DNA from: Parasaccharibacter apium
GTDB lineage: Bacteria > Pseudomonadota > Alphaproteobacteria > Acetobacterales > Acetobacteraceae
NCBI RefSeq assembly: GCF_002592045.1
Contig: NZ_MEJG01000002.1
Coordinates: 186,001-250,000 of the forward strand
DNA: 64,000 bases
Direction: 5' to 3'
In this document: positions 53,576-62,760 of the stretch, piece after piece
How the letters are laid out: each line of letters begins with the position of its first letter
Position numbering within the stretch: position 1 is the first letter of the stretch
The notes under the pieces: generated by a model
Told to the model about the DNA's origin: nothing
The model's database searches: none
What the model saw: the letters and a program-made list of their open reading frames with translations, nothing else
Program-made: the position numbers and the translations under genes

Positions 53576-54590
53576 CCTCTTTGGGCAAGCCAACATAACC
53601 AAGCTGGGCGTTAATCTCACCCCCATGGGCAAACCCCCATTGGAAGAACTGCTTCACCGCCCGGCCCTCTGGCTGGTCCACGGCATCTTCTGGCACAAGC
53701 ACATAAGTAGCCGAGACAATAGGCCAACTCCCCACACCGGGGCGATCGAGCAAATTAACGGCGAACTGCTCCTTCGCCTCCCAATGTGCAGCAGCGGCGG
53801 CAGCAACAAAGCTCTGCAAAGATGGCGCGATAAACGCCCCATCATGTGTTTTTAGCTGCACAATATCGAGGTGATTTTGGGCCGCATAAGCATATTCCAC
53901 ATAGCCAATGCTTCCCTCTGTCTGACGGACAAGGGCCGCAATGCCATCATTCCCCCGCGCCCCGGCCCCACCGGCCCATTCCACCAATGTACCAGCCCCG
54001 ATTTTCTCCTTCCATTGTGGAGACACCTCAGAGAGATAAGAAGTAAAAACGTAACTCGTCCCCGCACCATCAGCGCGATGGATGGCCACAACCCCCATAT
54101 CAGGCAATGTAATATCAGGGTTGAGGGCTTTAATGCGCGGGTCATCCCAATCTGTGATGCGCCCATCATAAAGCGCGGCAATCGTTGGGCCATCCAACCG
54201 TAATTGCCCCTCTGGCACACCTGGCAGATTGACCACCAATACCACGCCGCTCATCACGGTGGGGAATTGATAAAGATGCGTCTTAGCTAAACGCTCAGCG
54301 CTCATCGGCTTATCAGATGCCCCAAAATCCACCGTACGCTCAATCACTTGGTCCTGCCCTGCGCTGGAGCCAACGGTCTGATAATTGACATCTACACCCG
54401 TTTGCGCCCCCGCAGGTACACTCCAGCTCTGATAAATAGGCGCGGCAAAGCTAGAGCCAGCCCCTGTTATGCCGACCTCCTCCGCCTGTGCAGCCGCTGC
54501 ATATAATACCGTTGCGGGCATGAGCAACATAATAGCTTGCACATACGCACACACTCCCAAACGTGGCAGGAATTTGATGGTCAGACGCAT
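53526..54590 (-). CDS. pstS: periplasmic phosphate-binding protein PstS
   Basis: A 354-residue protein with a signal peptide ending AQAEE. Mature sequence: ITGAGSSFAAPIYQSW, TVGSSAGQDQV, FGASDKPM, HRADGAGTSYVFTSYL, all phosphate-contact segments of PstS. It binds inorganic phosphate for PstCAB import, but pstCAB is not adjacent. GAGGGT precedes the ATG. A consensus Pho box with a -10 lies ~170-200 bases upstream, inside the divergent porin gene, so induction by PhoB under phosphate starvation is well supported. Confidence 0.93.
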   Translation of the reverse strand: MRLTIKFLPRLGVCAYVQAIMLLMPATVLYAAAAQAEEVGITGAGSSFAAPIYQSWSVPAGAQTGVDVNYQTVGSSAGQDQVIERTVDFGASDKPMSAERLAKTHLYQFPTVMSGVVLVVNLPGVPEGQLRLDGPTIAALYDGRITDWDDPRIKALNPDITLPDMGVVAIHRADGAGTSYVFTSYLSEVSPQWKEKIGAGTLVEWAGGAGARGNDGIAALVRQTEGSIGYVEYAYAAQNHLDIVQLKTHDGAFIAPSLQSFVAAAAAAHWEAKEQFAVNLLDRPGVGSWPIVSATYVLVPEDAVDQPEGRAVKQFFQWGFAHGGEINAQLGYVGLPKEVSDAVLSGWPSSAAKR

Positions 54591-54748
54591 ATAACCCTCG
54601 AAACTGCTTCAATTAGCATACCTTGCCGTTATAACCGCACCAGCACGACAAACAATAAAAATGTGCATAAAAGAGCAGAAAAGACTTTTAAATTAGACAA
54701 AAATAAGCAAAAACTCACAATATATGATGATCAAAAGAGGAAAATATC

Positions 54749-56527
54749 GTGAATTCTGGGAATAGTCGTAATATATATTCTCTTTATTACAGTTTTATGA
54801 CAGTAACATTTCTGTCATATATTATCCCTAATGCTATATCATCTGCTCATGCCACAGGCACCAATGATGCCATTGCACTAATGGAGCAGCAGATACATGC
54901 CATGCAGGCCCAACTTAACACTATGAAGCAAAAACAAGCAGCGGAGAATCGGCGTATCCGTGCCGAGCTAGCCCGCCAGCGAGAATTAATCGAGGCTGAC
55001 CCTTACGCCTCTCGCGCGCATCTCCTTGGGCAGAACACAACCGGCCCTTACGGGGTCGCCGCCCATAATGGGACTGACCATGATGATGTTTTTGGCCTTG
55101 CCTCCTCCGCCATCATCACACCATCGCGCACAGCCAGCACTCCCTATGGGGAGCTGACCGCTATCCCTCCTGCTCACCCAGACCTCTATAGCCCACTGCG
55201 CCGGGGGCAATTACAAATTGGTGGCGTTCGTCTCACATTAGGCGGGTATTTGGAGGCCGCCGGGGTTTGGCGGTCCCGCAATAGTGCAGCTGATATTGCC
55301 AGTGCGTATAATGCCATCCCTTGGCATAACCAGCCTACATCGCATATGAGCGAGTTCCACCAAACAGAGCGGCAAAGCCGTCTCGCTGCCTTGGTGGAGG
55401 GGATGCTTACCAAAAAGCTTGAAGCTGATGCGTATGTGGAGACGGACTTCCAAGGGGCGGGGTCATCCTCCAACTCGCGGCAATCCAACTCTTACGTTCT
55501 GCGTGCCCGCGTTGTGTATGGGGAGCTAAAAGATAGTGCTGATGGCTGGTACATCCTCGGTGGGCAAAGCTGGTCGCTCATCACACTCTTTAACAAAGGC
55601 ATGTTCGCCCGTGATGAACAAACCCCTATGGTGATCGAAGCCCAATATGTCCCTGGCTTTAACTGGACGCGTAACGCCCAATTCCGCGTTGTGAAAACCT
55701 TTGGTCCGCATGAACGCTACGCCGCTGGTCTCTCCATCGAGAATCCAAGCTCTGTCCCCGCTGGTGTCTCACCTTGCTCCACAGCGGCTCATCATTGCAC
55801 CACGACTGACCGCCTCACCGGTACAAATGTCAACAACCCTTCCACCTATTATACCAGCGACCCCGCGCCAGACCTTATTGCCAAAGTCGCAGCTGACCCC
55901 GGTTGGGGGCATTATGAACTCACAGGGGTGATGCGCTTCTTCCGAGACCGCAATAGCACGGTTGGCTCTGGCTCCAACCACACCACAATCGCCGGGGGCG
56001 GTGGTGGGGGGATGGTCCTACCTCTTATTGATAAAAAACTCTATTTCCAAGCTTCTGGCTTAGTCGGGACAGGGCTGGGCCGTTATGGCTCAACCAATAT
56101 GCCCGATTATACCTATAACCGTACAGGTGGTGTAACCGCCTTGCCAGAGGCCAACATCCTCCTCGGCCTTTATGGCAACCCTATGAAGAACCTCAAGCTC
56201 TACTCCTATGCTGGGGCGGAGAGCGTCCTAAGCCGCCGTGCTTTTGATGAAGGCAGCAACCATTACGGCTATGGCAATCGCAACTTTGACATGCGCGGCT
56301 GCTCTACCGAACTCGCAACCAATTGCGCCGCCTCAGGCAATATCCACACAGTCGCCCAAGCAACAGGGGGCTTTTGGTACACGGCCGCCAAGGGTGATTA
56401 CGGCACCCTCCTTGTCGGCGGGCAATATTCGCACACCCATGTACAAGCCTTCTCCGGCCTTGGCGGCAAACCCAAAAGCGATGCCGATATGGTCTTTATG
56501 TCCCTTCGCTACCAACCTTTTAACTAG
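54749..56527 (+). CDS. DcaP-like outer membrane porin
   Basis: A 592-residue protein. A signal sequence ends near SSAHA (residue ~35), a coiled-coil stretch ALMEQQIHAMQAQLNTMKQK follows, then a linker and a porin barrel ending RYQPFN with the terminal aromatic-Asn form. This order (coiled coil then barrel) is typical of DcaP trimeric porins, which take up small anionic solutes such as dicarboxylates. The start is GTG 54749 with AAGAGGAAAA upstream. A PhoB site lies inside its first codons and the gene is divergent from pstS, so it may belong to the phosphate-starvation response (inference). Confidence 0.85.
   Translation: MNSGNSRNIYSLYYSFMTVTFLSYIIPNAISSAHATGTNDAIALMEQQIHAMQAQLNTMKQKQAAENRRIRAELARQRELIEADPYASRAHLLGQNTTGPYGVAAHNGTDHDDVFGLASSAIITPSRTASTPYGELTAIPPAHPDLYSPLRRGQLQIGGVRLTLGGYLEAAGVWRSRNSAADIASAYNAIPWHNQPTSHMSEFHQTERQSRLAALVEGMLTKKLEADAYVETDFQGAGSSSNSRQSNSYVLRARVVYGELKDSADGWYILGGQSWSLITLFNKGMFARDEQTPMVIEAQYVPGFNWTRNAQFRVVKTFGPHERYAAGLSIENPSSVPAGVSPCSTAAHHCTTTDRLTGTNVNNPSTYYTSDPAPDLIAKVAADPGWGHYELTGVMRFFRDRNSTVGSGSNHTTIAGGGGGGMVLPLIDKKLYFQASGLVGTGLGRYGSTNMPDYTYNRTGGVTALPEANILLGLYGNPMKNLKLYSYAGAESVLSRRAFDEGSNHYGYGNRNFDMRGCSTELATNCAASGNIHTVAQATGGFWYTAAKGDYGTLLVGGQYSHTHVQAFSGLGGKPKSDADMVFMSLRYQPFN
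54770..54803 (-). promoter_or_regulatory. Pho box and -10 for pstS
   Basis: On the minus strand, CTGTCATAAAACTGTAAT (54803-54786) matches the 18-base Pho box consensus CTGTCATAWAWCTGTMAY at every position. Ten bases further comes TATATT (54775-54770), the spacing expected for a PhoB-dependent promoter. A further half-site CTGTCAT lies at 54812-54818 on the plus strand, forming a TATGACAG-N8-CTGTCATA dyad (54796-54819). The site is within codons 13-24 of the divergent porin gene. Confidence 0.8.
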
Positions 56528-56538
56528 GGAGCGTGCAT

Positions 56539-58335
56539 TCAAACATCACTTTCAAAACCCCGCCCGTGGCTATCAACAGGTACGTCCCACACCGTACAAG
56601 CCAAGTCAGCTAACCACCTAGCACGTCGCTGAACAGCACTACGGTTCCACTCCTCAAATGGATGCATACCCAACCCTACTACAGCACGATCAATAGCTGT
56701 ATGCCCAATGTCAGGTCTCCCAGAAATAAGCTTCGTCAACAAATAACGGGATTCAGAATAAATACGTTTTTTATAAGAAAATGGTTTATTACCTAAAGAC
56801 ATGTTAATCGATTTTTCAACCAAGGCCAGATTGCCAATAGACCAAATCAATCTTGGGTCATCAGCACCAAGCCCAAATTCCTTACAAACCTCCCCATTAG
56901 GATGAAGAGGTAAAATATGCTCCAAATGAACTTCTTTTGAATTACAATAATATGAAAGAGAATGTTCTCCCCCATACGCTTCTTTATCCACTGCTTGCGT
57001 CAACTTCCCTAATGCATAATCAAGTTGATATCTTGGCAATGACCGGTCATCCATCTCCTTAAACATCACATAAAACTTAGAAGCGTGCTTCTTTTTCTGT
57101 TCAAAAAACGTTTCTCGCGCAAAGGCCCTATAATCCTCCATGGTCCGTACTTCTCTCAAACGAATAGACCAACGAGCAAACAACGCTTCAAATGTTCTTA
57201 TCTCTTCCTTCACCAACACACAAACAAATAAAAATGACTCTACATCACGACACAACGCCGAAAAAATATCAGAAGGCAATTTGCGACCAGCAAGTAGAAT
57301 AACTAAATACTGTTTCCCAGAATTTCTTCTTTTATAAAGCAACGATATGTTTTCTAATATATTATTACTATCGCCTCTTCCATCCTTTTTATCTATAAAA
57401 TAAGCATATGCTTCCAAAGCTTCACTCAATCTCTCAGTAAACTCAATTGGTCTATCTCTCAAACCTGCTTTTTCATCATTTTTCATAAACCATTCATATA
57501 ATTCATCCTGCGCGAGCCTTGGCACACCCCAGGTAGAAAATATAAAATATCTTAAGAAGCGTTGTGGATTCTCCCCTATAGAATGAAGCTTATCTACAAT
57601 AAATTTCCACCTATCCTGTAATAATTCAAAATTTTCTTCATACGCATTCATAAATAAAAGATTTTTTAATAAATCCATGGCATTTAGTCCAATTCCACGA
57701 TCATTTATCGTTTCAAATATTTTTAGGGCTCTTCCAAAACTATCTGTATATATTTTAATAATCTTCACACTTCTCATCACATAACCGAAGAATCTTCTAA
57801 TTTCTTCTTGAGAAGAACATAAATCAGTGGTTAAAAACTCACTCACAACATTATAGGCATTTGCTATATTCGTTATAGACCTAGTCGTCTTCTTCCCTAT
57901 CTTTTTCCCTTCAATTAACTCATGAAACGCGTCTCCTGCGTCCTTATACTGAGGTTCTAAATGGGCACGACGACAATCATTACCATATTGATCCGTATCA
58001 ACATCAACTATACATTTTTTTATACTCTCAAGATTCAGGTCTCCAAGACTCTGAAGTTTATCCCTAATAGCACAAAGCATAATAAAAAGCGTTGTAACAC
58101 GTTGTTGACCATCTATTAAATCACTAGCACCCTCCCTGGTCTGGCTTGGACAAACAACTATCGAGCCAATGAAATACTCTGAACTATCCCCATCTAATTG
58201 CTCAGACCTGATATCATCAAGAAACTGCGACACCTGAACTTTTGTCCAAACATACTCGCGTTGATATTTTGGAATAACATAAAAATTTTGAAAAAGATCT
58301 TTGATACTTACATCTCTTGATTCAATTGCGCCCAT
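56539..58335 (-). CDS. DUF262/DUF1524 protein (GmrSD-like nuclease family)
   Basis: A 598-residue protein with an N-terminal DUF262 domain (IPKYQREYVW, FIGSIVV, LIDGQQRVTTL at residues ~25-90), a helical middle, and a C-terminal DUF1524 HNH-type domain (HLEHILPLHP, then IGNLALVEKSINMSLGNKPFSYKK). In GmrSD, BrxU and SspE such proteins are NTP-dependent nucleases acting on modified phage DNA. Start ATG 58335 has GGAGG six bases upstream. The gene is clearly more AT-rich than its neighbours and stands alone, which suggests horizontal gain. A defence role is inferred from the family. Confidence 0.85.
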   Translation of the reverse strand: MGAIESRDVSIKDLFQNFYVIPKYQREYVWTKVQVSQFLDDIRSEQLDGDSSEYFIGSIVVCPSQTREGASDLIDGQQRVTTLFIMLCAIRDKLQSLGDLNLESIKKCIVDVDTDQYGNDCRRAHLEPQYKDAGDAFHELIEGKKIGKKTTRSITNIANAYNVVSEFLTTDLCSSQEEIRRFFGYVMRSVKIIKIYTDSFGRALKIFETINDRGIGLNAMDLLKNLLFMNAYEENFELLQDRWKFIVDKLHSIGENPQRFLRYFIFSTWGVPRLAQDELYEWFMKNDEKAGLRDRPIEFTERLSEALEAYAYFIDKKDGRGDSNNILENISLLYKRRNSGKQYLVILLAGRKLPSDIFSALCRDVESFLFVCVLVKEEIRTFEALFARWSIRLREVRTMEDYRAFARETFFEQKKKHASKFYVMFKEMDDRSLPRYQLDYALGKLTQAVDKEAYGGEHSLSYYCNSKEVHLEHILPLHPNGEVCKEFGLGADDPRLIWSIGNLALVEKSINMSLGNKPFSYKKRIYSESRYLLTKLISGRPDIGHTAIDRAVVGLGMHPFEEWNRSAVQRRARWLADLACTVWDVPVDSHGRGFESDV

Positions 58336-58463
58336 CTCTACCTCCAGAAAACATATCCTGGACACAATAAAACAGAACCATTAAAGAAGAAATACCCTGA
58401 CAAATTTAGCACACCATGGCTCCATCATCCACTCTTCCATATGCATCCCTCAAACACCCCCCC

Positions 58464-59804
58464 ATGCACATTACCATGATTGGCGGCGGGTATGTCGGGC
58501 TTGTATCAGGGGCGTGTTTGGCGGCCTTTGGGGCGAATGTAACCATCATAGAGCGTGACATCCAACGGCTAGACTGTCTCCAAGCTGGGCAAGTCCCACT
58601 TTATGAGCCGGGGTTAGAGGCCCTCATTACCCAACAGCAACAAGCCGGGCGGCTCACCTTCACACAGGATTTAGCCCCGGCCCTGCGCGACAGTCAGGCG
58701 GTGTTTATTGCCGTGGGCACCCCCACACGGCGGGGGAGTGGCCATGCTGATTTAAGCTATGTTTATGCCGCAGCGCGCATGATTGCAGCTCATGCGCCCG
58801 ATAATCTACTTGTCGTCACCAAATCCACCGTGCCAGTGGGAACAGGGCGGCAGGTCGCGCATATCCTCCGCACCACCCGGCCTGACCTTACGTTTCATAT
58901 CGCCTCCAACCCAGAGTTCCTCCGCGAAGGCCATGCGATTAACGACTTCATGCAGCCTGATCGCGTCATCATCGGGTTAGAAGATGAGACACAAACCGCC
59001 TCCCATGCCCGCACCCTGCTAGAGGCCCTCTACGCCCCCTTACACACCCCGCAAAATCGCCTCATTTTTATGGGCATTGAAAGTGCAGAACTCACAAAAT
59101 ATGCAGCCAATGCCTTCCTCGCGATGAAGGTGACCTTCGCTAATGAAATGGCCGATCTCTGCGAGGCCACAGGTGGTCATATTGCCGATGTAACACGCGG
59201 CATGGGGCTAGACCCCCGCATTGGCCCTGCTTTTTTAACACCGGGGCCCGGCTATGGAGGCTCGTGCTTTCCCAAAGATACGCAAGCTTTGGCCACATCG
59301 GCCCGCCAAGCGGGGGCCCCCACTCAGCTTATCGAGACCACCATCGCCGCTAATGAGGCCCGCAAACGCCGCCTTGCGGAGCGCATCATCGCCCTCGCAG
59401 GCCATAACATCACCCATTACACAATCGCCGTGCTTGGCCTAAGCTTTAAGGCCCATACTGATGATATACGCCAAGCCCCCGCTTTAACCATCCTCCCTTT
59501 ATTGCATGAAGCTGGCGCAACACTCCGCGTTTATGACCCCCAGGCGATGAACGCCGCACGCCCGCTCCTCCCCCACGATATCCGCTACGCGCGTAACGCC
59601 CTCCACGCCGCAGAGGGAGCCGATATGCTGCTTGTCCTAACAGAATGGCCAGAGTTTGCAGCCCTTAGCCCTGCCGATATTGCCCCCACCATAAAAGGGA
59701 GGCTCATTGTGGATTATCGGCAGATATGGCACCAAAATGACTGGCAAAAAGCGGGATTCAACTATCACGGGCTTGGCTATAAAATAGCGGAGGAGCCACG
59801 ATGA
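58464..59804 (+). CDS. ugd: UDP-glucose 6-dehydrogenase
   Basis: A 446-residue NAD-dependent enzyme when started at ATG 58464, where the protein begins MHITMIGGGYVGLVSG as in family members; an ATG at 58416 would add 16 residues. Active-site motif GPGYGGSCFPKDT holds the catalytic Cys; GTPTRRGSGHADLSYV and KSTVPVGTG are present. It oxidises UDP-glucose to UDP-glucuronate for exopolysaccharide or capsule. No glycan genes are adjacent, so the end use is unknown. Confidence 0.93.
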   Translation: MHITMIGGGYVGLVSGACLAAFGANVTIIERDIQRLDCLQAGQVPLYEPGLEALITQQQQAGRLTFTQDLAPALRDSQAVFIAVGTPTRRGSGHADLSYVYAAARMIAAHAPDNLLVVTKSTVPVGTGRQVAHILRTTRPDLTFHIASNPEFLREGHAINDFMQPDRVIIGLEDETQTASHARTLLEALYAPLHTPQNRLIFMGIESAELTKYAANAFLAMKVTFANEMADLCEATGGHIADVTRGMGLDPRIGPAFLTPGPGYGGSCFPKDTQALATSARQAGAPTQLIETTIAANEARKRRLAERIIALAGHNITHYTIAVLGLSFKAHTDDIRQAPALTILPLLHEAGATLRVYDPQAMNAARPLLPHDIRYARNALHAAEGADMLLVLTEWPEFAALSPADIAPTIKGRLIVDYRQIWHQNDWQKAGFNYHGLGYKIAEEPR

Positions 59805-59949
59805 CCCCTATCGCGCAGGGGTCTCACGGGCAAATCTTACATCTTTTTTAAACGAGGCTATCTTCATACAAAAGGGCTGCTTATAATACAGCAGGATAAA
59901 AGGTGACGGATAGGTCTATATTGCCCTATCATCTGCTCAGCTATTTTAA

Positions 59950-59963
59950 GCGGCCGGTGCCGC
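59950..59963 (+). terminator. small hairpin before the DUF2807-like gene
   Basis: GCGGC (59950-59954) / GCCGC (59959-59963) with CGGT loop and following TATTTTA; 25 bases before the next start. It could end ugd transcription or attenuate the next gene. The stem is short. Confidence 0.4.
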
Positions 59964-59988
59964 TATTTTACCAATCGGGAGTCCCTGT

Positions 59989-61089
59989 GTGAGTACGCAT
60001 AACGTCCGGGTTTGTTTATCTCTGTTCCTAAAACGCGCTCTTTGCGTTGGAGCTGTGCTGGGCGGTGGCCTCTTTGCCGCTAGCAGCTTTGCAACAGAAG
60101 CGACCCATACCGTTCTCCGTGCTGATGAGCTGGACCTCAGCGTCCCTTGTGCGCAAGTGCGTATCAAGGTGGACCCTGCCCTTAAAAACAGCATGGTATT
60201 AGAGACAGCTTCTGGCCTCTCCCCTGCCATCCAAACCGTTAAAGATGGGACAGAAAGCCACCTCCATATTGCACTCAAGGCCTGCCAAAAAGGCGGGGTT
60301 ATGGCCTTGCGCCTCTCTGGTGATACGGCTCTTACCCTCCATGACAGCCCTCAAGCGCACATTACCATCAGCGGGACTCTCACAACGCTGGAGAGCAATC
60401 TAGATGATGCCTCCCTGGATGTTGATCATGTCGAATCCCTAGACCTCTCCATCTCTGGCACGACGCAGGCCCATATTTTCCAGCTTGCTCGTGCCGCGCA
60501 AATCAACGCTACAGGGGCTGCGCGGCTAGATGTTGATAACGCGCTTCTCTCAGCCCTATCGGCCCAGCTCTCCGATAATAGCCAGCTTTCCATCGCGCAG
60601 GGGCAAATTGATAACGTAACGCTGACAGGCTCTCAACAGGCGGAAGCCTCCATCATGGCGACTGTCAATAATGCCAATATTATAACGAATGATGCCGCTC
60701 ATGTTACTCTCAATAAAGTAACGGGCACTGTGCAAGATGGGGGAACAAAACACATCTCCCACACCACACCGGCAGAGCCTGCAACACAACCATCTCCCAA
60801 ACCAACACCAACACTACAGCCCGATGGCCAAGCTCAGGGGCTGAATAATCCTACCCTACCGCATGTAACGCCTGCCCCTACGCCTACAGCTACACCAAAA
60901 GCATCGCTCTCCCCCCACGAAGCCACACCTCCCAGCACTGCACCGGCACAGCCTATCAACGCAGCACAGCCCCCCGCAACACCACCCAAAATGACGTCTC
61001 CCACAACACCGGCTGATAACGGCACACAACCACAAACAGCCCCACAAGCGACACCAACACCAACGCCACAAGGGCAAATGGCGAAATGA
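59989..61089 (+). CDS. secreted DUF2807-like (GIN domain) protein with Pro/Thr-rich tail
   Basis: A 366-residue protein from GTG 59989 with GGGAG six bases upstream. It has a signal peptide ending SSFATE, then residues ~40-250 as short beta-strand repeats (LDLSISGTTQAHIF, INATGAARLDVDNALL, NVTLTGSQQAEASI) like the DUF2807/GIN head domain of putative adhesins. From about residue 255 the sequence is low-complexity Pro, Thr, Ala and Gln, probably a disordered cell-wall or envelope spacer. The exact family is not certain and the function unknown. Confidence 0.65.
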   Translation: MSTHNVRVCLSLFLKRALCVGAVLGGGLFAASSFATEATHTVLRADELDLSVPCAQVRIKVDPALKNSMVLETASGLSPAIQTVKDGTESHLHIALKACQKGGVMALRLSGDTALTLHDSPQAHITISGTLTTLESNLDDASLDVDHVESLDLSISGTTQAHIFQLARAAQINATGAARLDVDNALLSALSAQLSDNSQLSIAQGQIDNVTLTGSQQAEASIMATVNNANIITNDAAHVTLNKVTGTVQDGGTKHISHTTPAEPATQPSPKPTPTLQPDGQAQGLNNPTLPHVTPAPTPTATPKASLSPHEATPPSTAPAQPINAAQPPATPPKMTSPTTPADNGTQPQTAPQATPTPTPQGQMAK

Positions 61090-61131
61090 CCCGCCGCCTC
61101 CACAGGGTCGGCATAATATAGAGGCAATTTT

Positions 61132-61917
61132 GTGAGACTATTCACCCTCCCTTTCATCTTCCTTGGGCGTTATATTTTAAAAGCATTGCACCATGCTGGG
61201 GCCTTGAGCTTATTTGCTCTGCGTGGCCTCGCTGGGGCGTTTCGTCCACCTTTTTATGGGCGGATTATCCTCTCCTGTTTGTTAGAGATTGGCTTTCTCT
61301 CCCTCCCTGTTGTAGCCTTAACCGCCATTTTCTCCGGTGCAGTGATTGCGCTGCAATCTTATAGTGGCTTTAGCCAATATCATGCTCAAAACGCCATTGC
61401 GGGGATCGTCGTCCTCTCCATCACGCGGGAGTTGGGACCGGTCTTAGCGGGGCTTATGGTTGCTGGACGCATCGGGGCTGCCATTGCCGCCCAAATTGGG
61501 GCGATGCGCGTTACCGACCAAATAGATGCCCTCAGCACATTAGCAACAAACCCTATCAAATATCTCGTCACACCCCGCTTGCTCGCAGGCTTGTTGGCTC
61601 TGCCCTTCCTTGTATTGATTGCCGATATTTTAGGCGTCTCTGGCGGGTTTATTGTCGCTGTAGGCAAGCTGGATTTCAGCCCGGCCCTCTTTATCAACAC
61701 AGCCTATAATGCCCTCCATGCGCATGATGTCTTAGTCGGGCTTTTAAAAGCGGCTGTCTTTGGGTTTCTCATCGCTCTGCTGGGCTGCTACGAGGGGTAT
61801 AATAGCCGCGGCGGGGCAGAAGGTGTGGGCCGGGCTGCAACCGCAACGGTTGTGGCAGCCTCTATCCTCATCCTCGCTTTTGATTACCTCTTAACCGACC
61901 TCTTTTTCACCGCATGA
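61132..61917 (+). CDS. MlaE-like ABC transporter permease
   Basis: A 261-residue inner-membrane permease of the MlaE/YrbE family: a first amphipathic helix, then hydrophobic helices with SITRELGPVLAGLMVAGRIGAAIAAQIGAM, the family's conserved block. It would move phospholipids or related lipids between membranes with the ATPase encoded next. The start is GTG with GAGG upstream. It overlaps the ATPase gene by 4 nt. The usual MlaD/MCE partner gene is not next to it in this window. Confidence 0.88.
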   Translation: MRLFTLPFIFLGRYILKALHHAGALSLFALRGLAGAFRPPFYGRIILSCLLEIGFLSLPVVALTAIFSGAVIALQSYSGFSQYHAQNAIAGIVVLSITRELGPVLAGLMVAGRIGAAIAAQIGAMRVTDQIDALSTLATNPIKYLVTPRLLAGLLALPFLVLIADILGVSGGFIVAVGKLDFSPALFINTAYNALHAHDVLVGLLKAAVFGFLIALLGCYEGYNSRGGAEGVGRAATATVVAASILILAFDYLLTDLFFTA

Positions 61918-62759
61918 CGCGCCTTACCTCACCCCCGCCCCGACAGGACATGATGACCCAACAGCCTTGCATCCGCATCCGTGGCTTAAAGAAATCCTTC
62001 GGCAACCGCACCATTCTCAATGGGATTGACCTAGACATCCCCGCTGGGGCCTCTACCGTCATTATTGGCGGCTCTGGCAACGGGAAGTCCCTCATGCTGC
62101 GCTGCATCCTCGGCTTGATTGAGCCTGATGAAGGCATCATCGAGATTGATGGCGAGGACATCCTCCGGGCTTCCACCACACGCCGCGATGCACTGCTAAG
62201 ACGCATTGGGATGCTTTTCCAAAACGCTGCGCTCTTTGATAGTATGAGTGTGATGGAAAATATCCTCTTTGGCCTCAAAGCCAAACGTCATAGCCGTACT
62301 GCCCTCCCCCACCGTACAGAGTTGGAGCAAGAGGCCTTCCACCTCCTAGCTCAAGTCGGTCTTGGCCCCAATGTCGCCCCCCTCAACCCGGCAGAACTCT
62401 CCGGCGGGATGCAAAAGCGCGTTGGTCTTGCTCGTGCCTTAGCAGGGCAGCCCGATATTCTCTTTTTTGATGAACCCACCACAGGGCTAGACCCCATCAT
62501 GTCCGCCGTGATTGATGGTTTAATCAGCGATTGTGTGACCCAACGAGGCTCCACAGCCCTAACCATTACCCATGATATGACCTCCGCCCGCCGCATTGGG
62601 GACCATGCCGCCATGCTGTATGGGGGAAAGATTATCTGGCAAGGCCCCGCCTCGGACCTCATAAATAGTGGCAACCCGATTGTTGATCAATTCACGCATG
62701 GACGGCGGGAAGGCCCCATCACCACCACGATGACGGACCAACCAGCAATAGGGGGCTAA
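61914..62759 (+). CDS. MlaF-like ABC transporter ATP-binding protein
   Basis: A 281-residue ATPase with Walker A GGSGNGKS, signature LSGGMQKRVGLARALA, Walker B ILFFDEPTTGLDP and the switch histidine in ITHDM. It pairs with the MlaE-like permease upstream (ATGA overlap). The QKRVGLARA form is typical of MlaF. An alternative start at 61950 would drop 12 residues. The radA gene begins one base after its stop. Confidence 0.9.
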   Translation: MTRLTSPPPRQDMMTQQPCIRIRGLKKSFGNRTILNGIDLDIPAGASTVIIGGSGNGKSLMLRCILGLIEPDEGIIEIDGEDILRASTTRRDALLRRIGMLFQNAALFDSMSVMENILFGLKAKRHSRTALPHRTELEQEAFHLLAQVGLGPNVAPLNPAELSGGMQKRVGLARALAGQPDILFFDEPTTGLDPIMSAVIDGLISDCVTQRGSTALTITHDMTSARRIGDHAAMLYGGKIIWQGPASDLINSGNPIVDQFTHGRREGPITTTMTDQPAIGG

Positions 62760-62760
62760 T

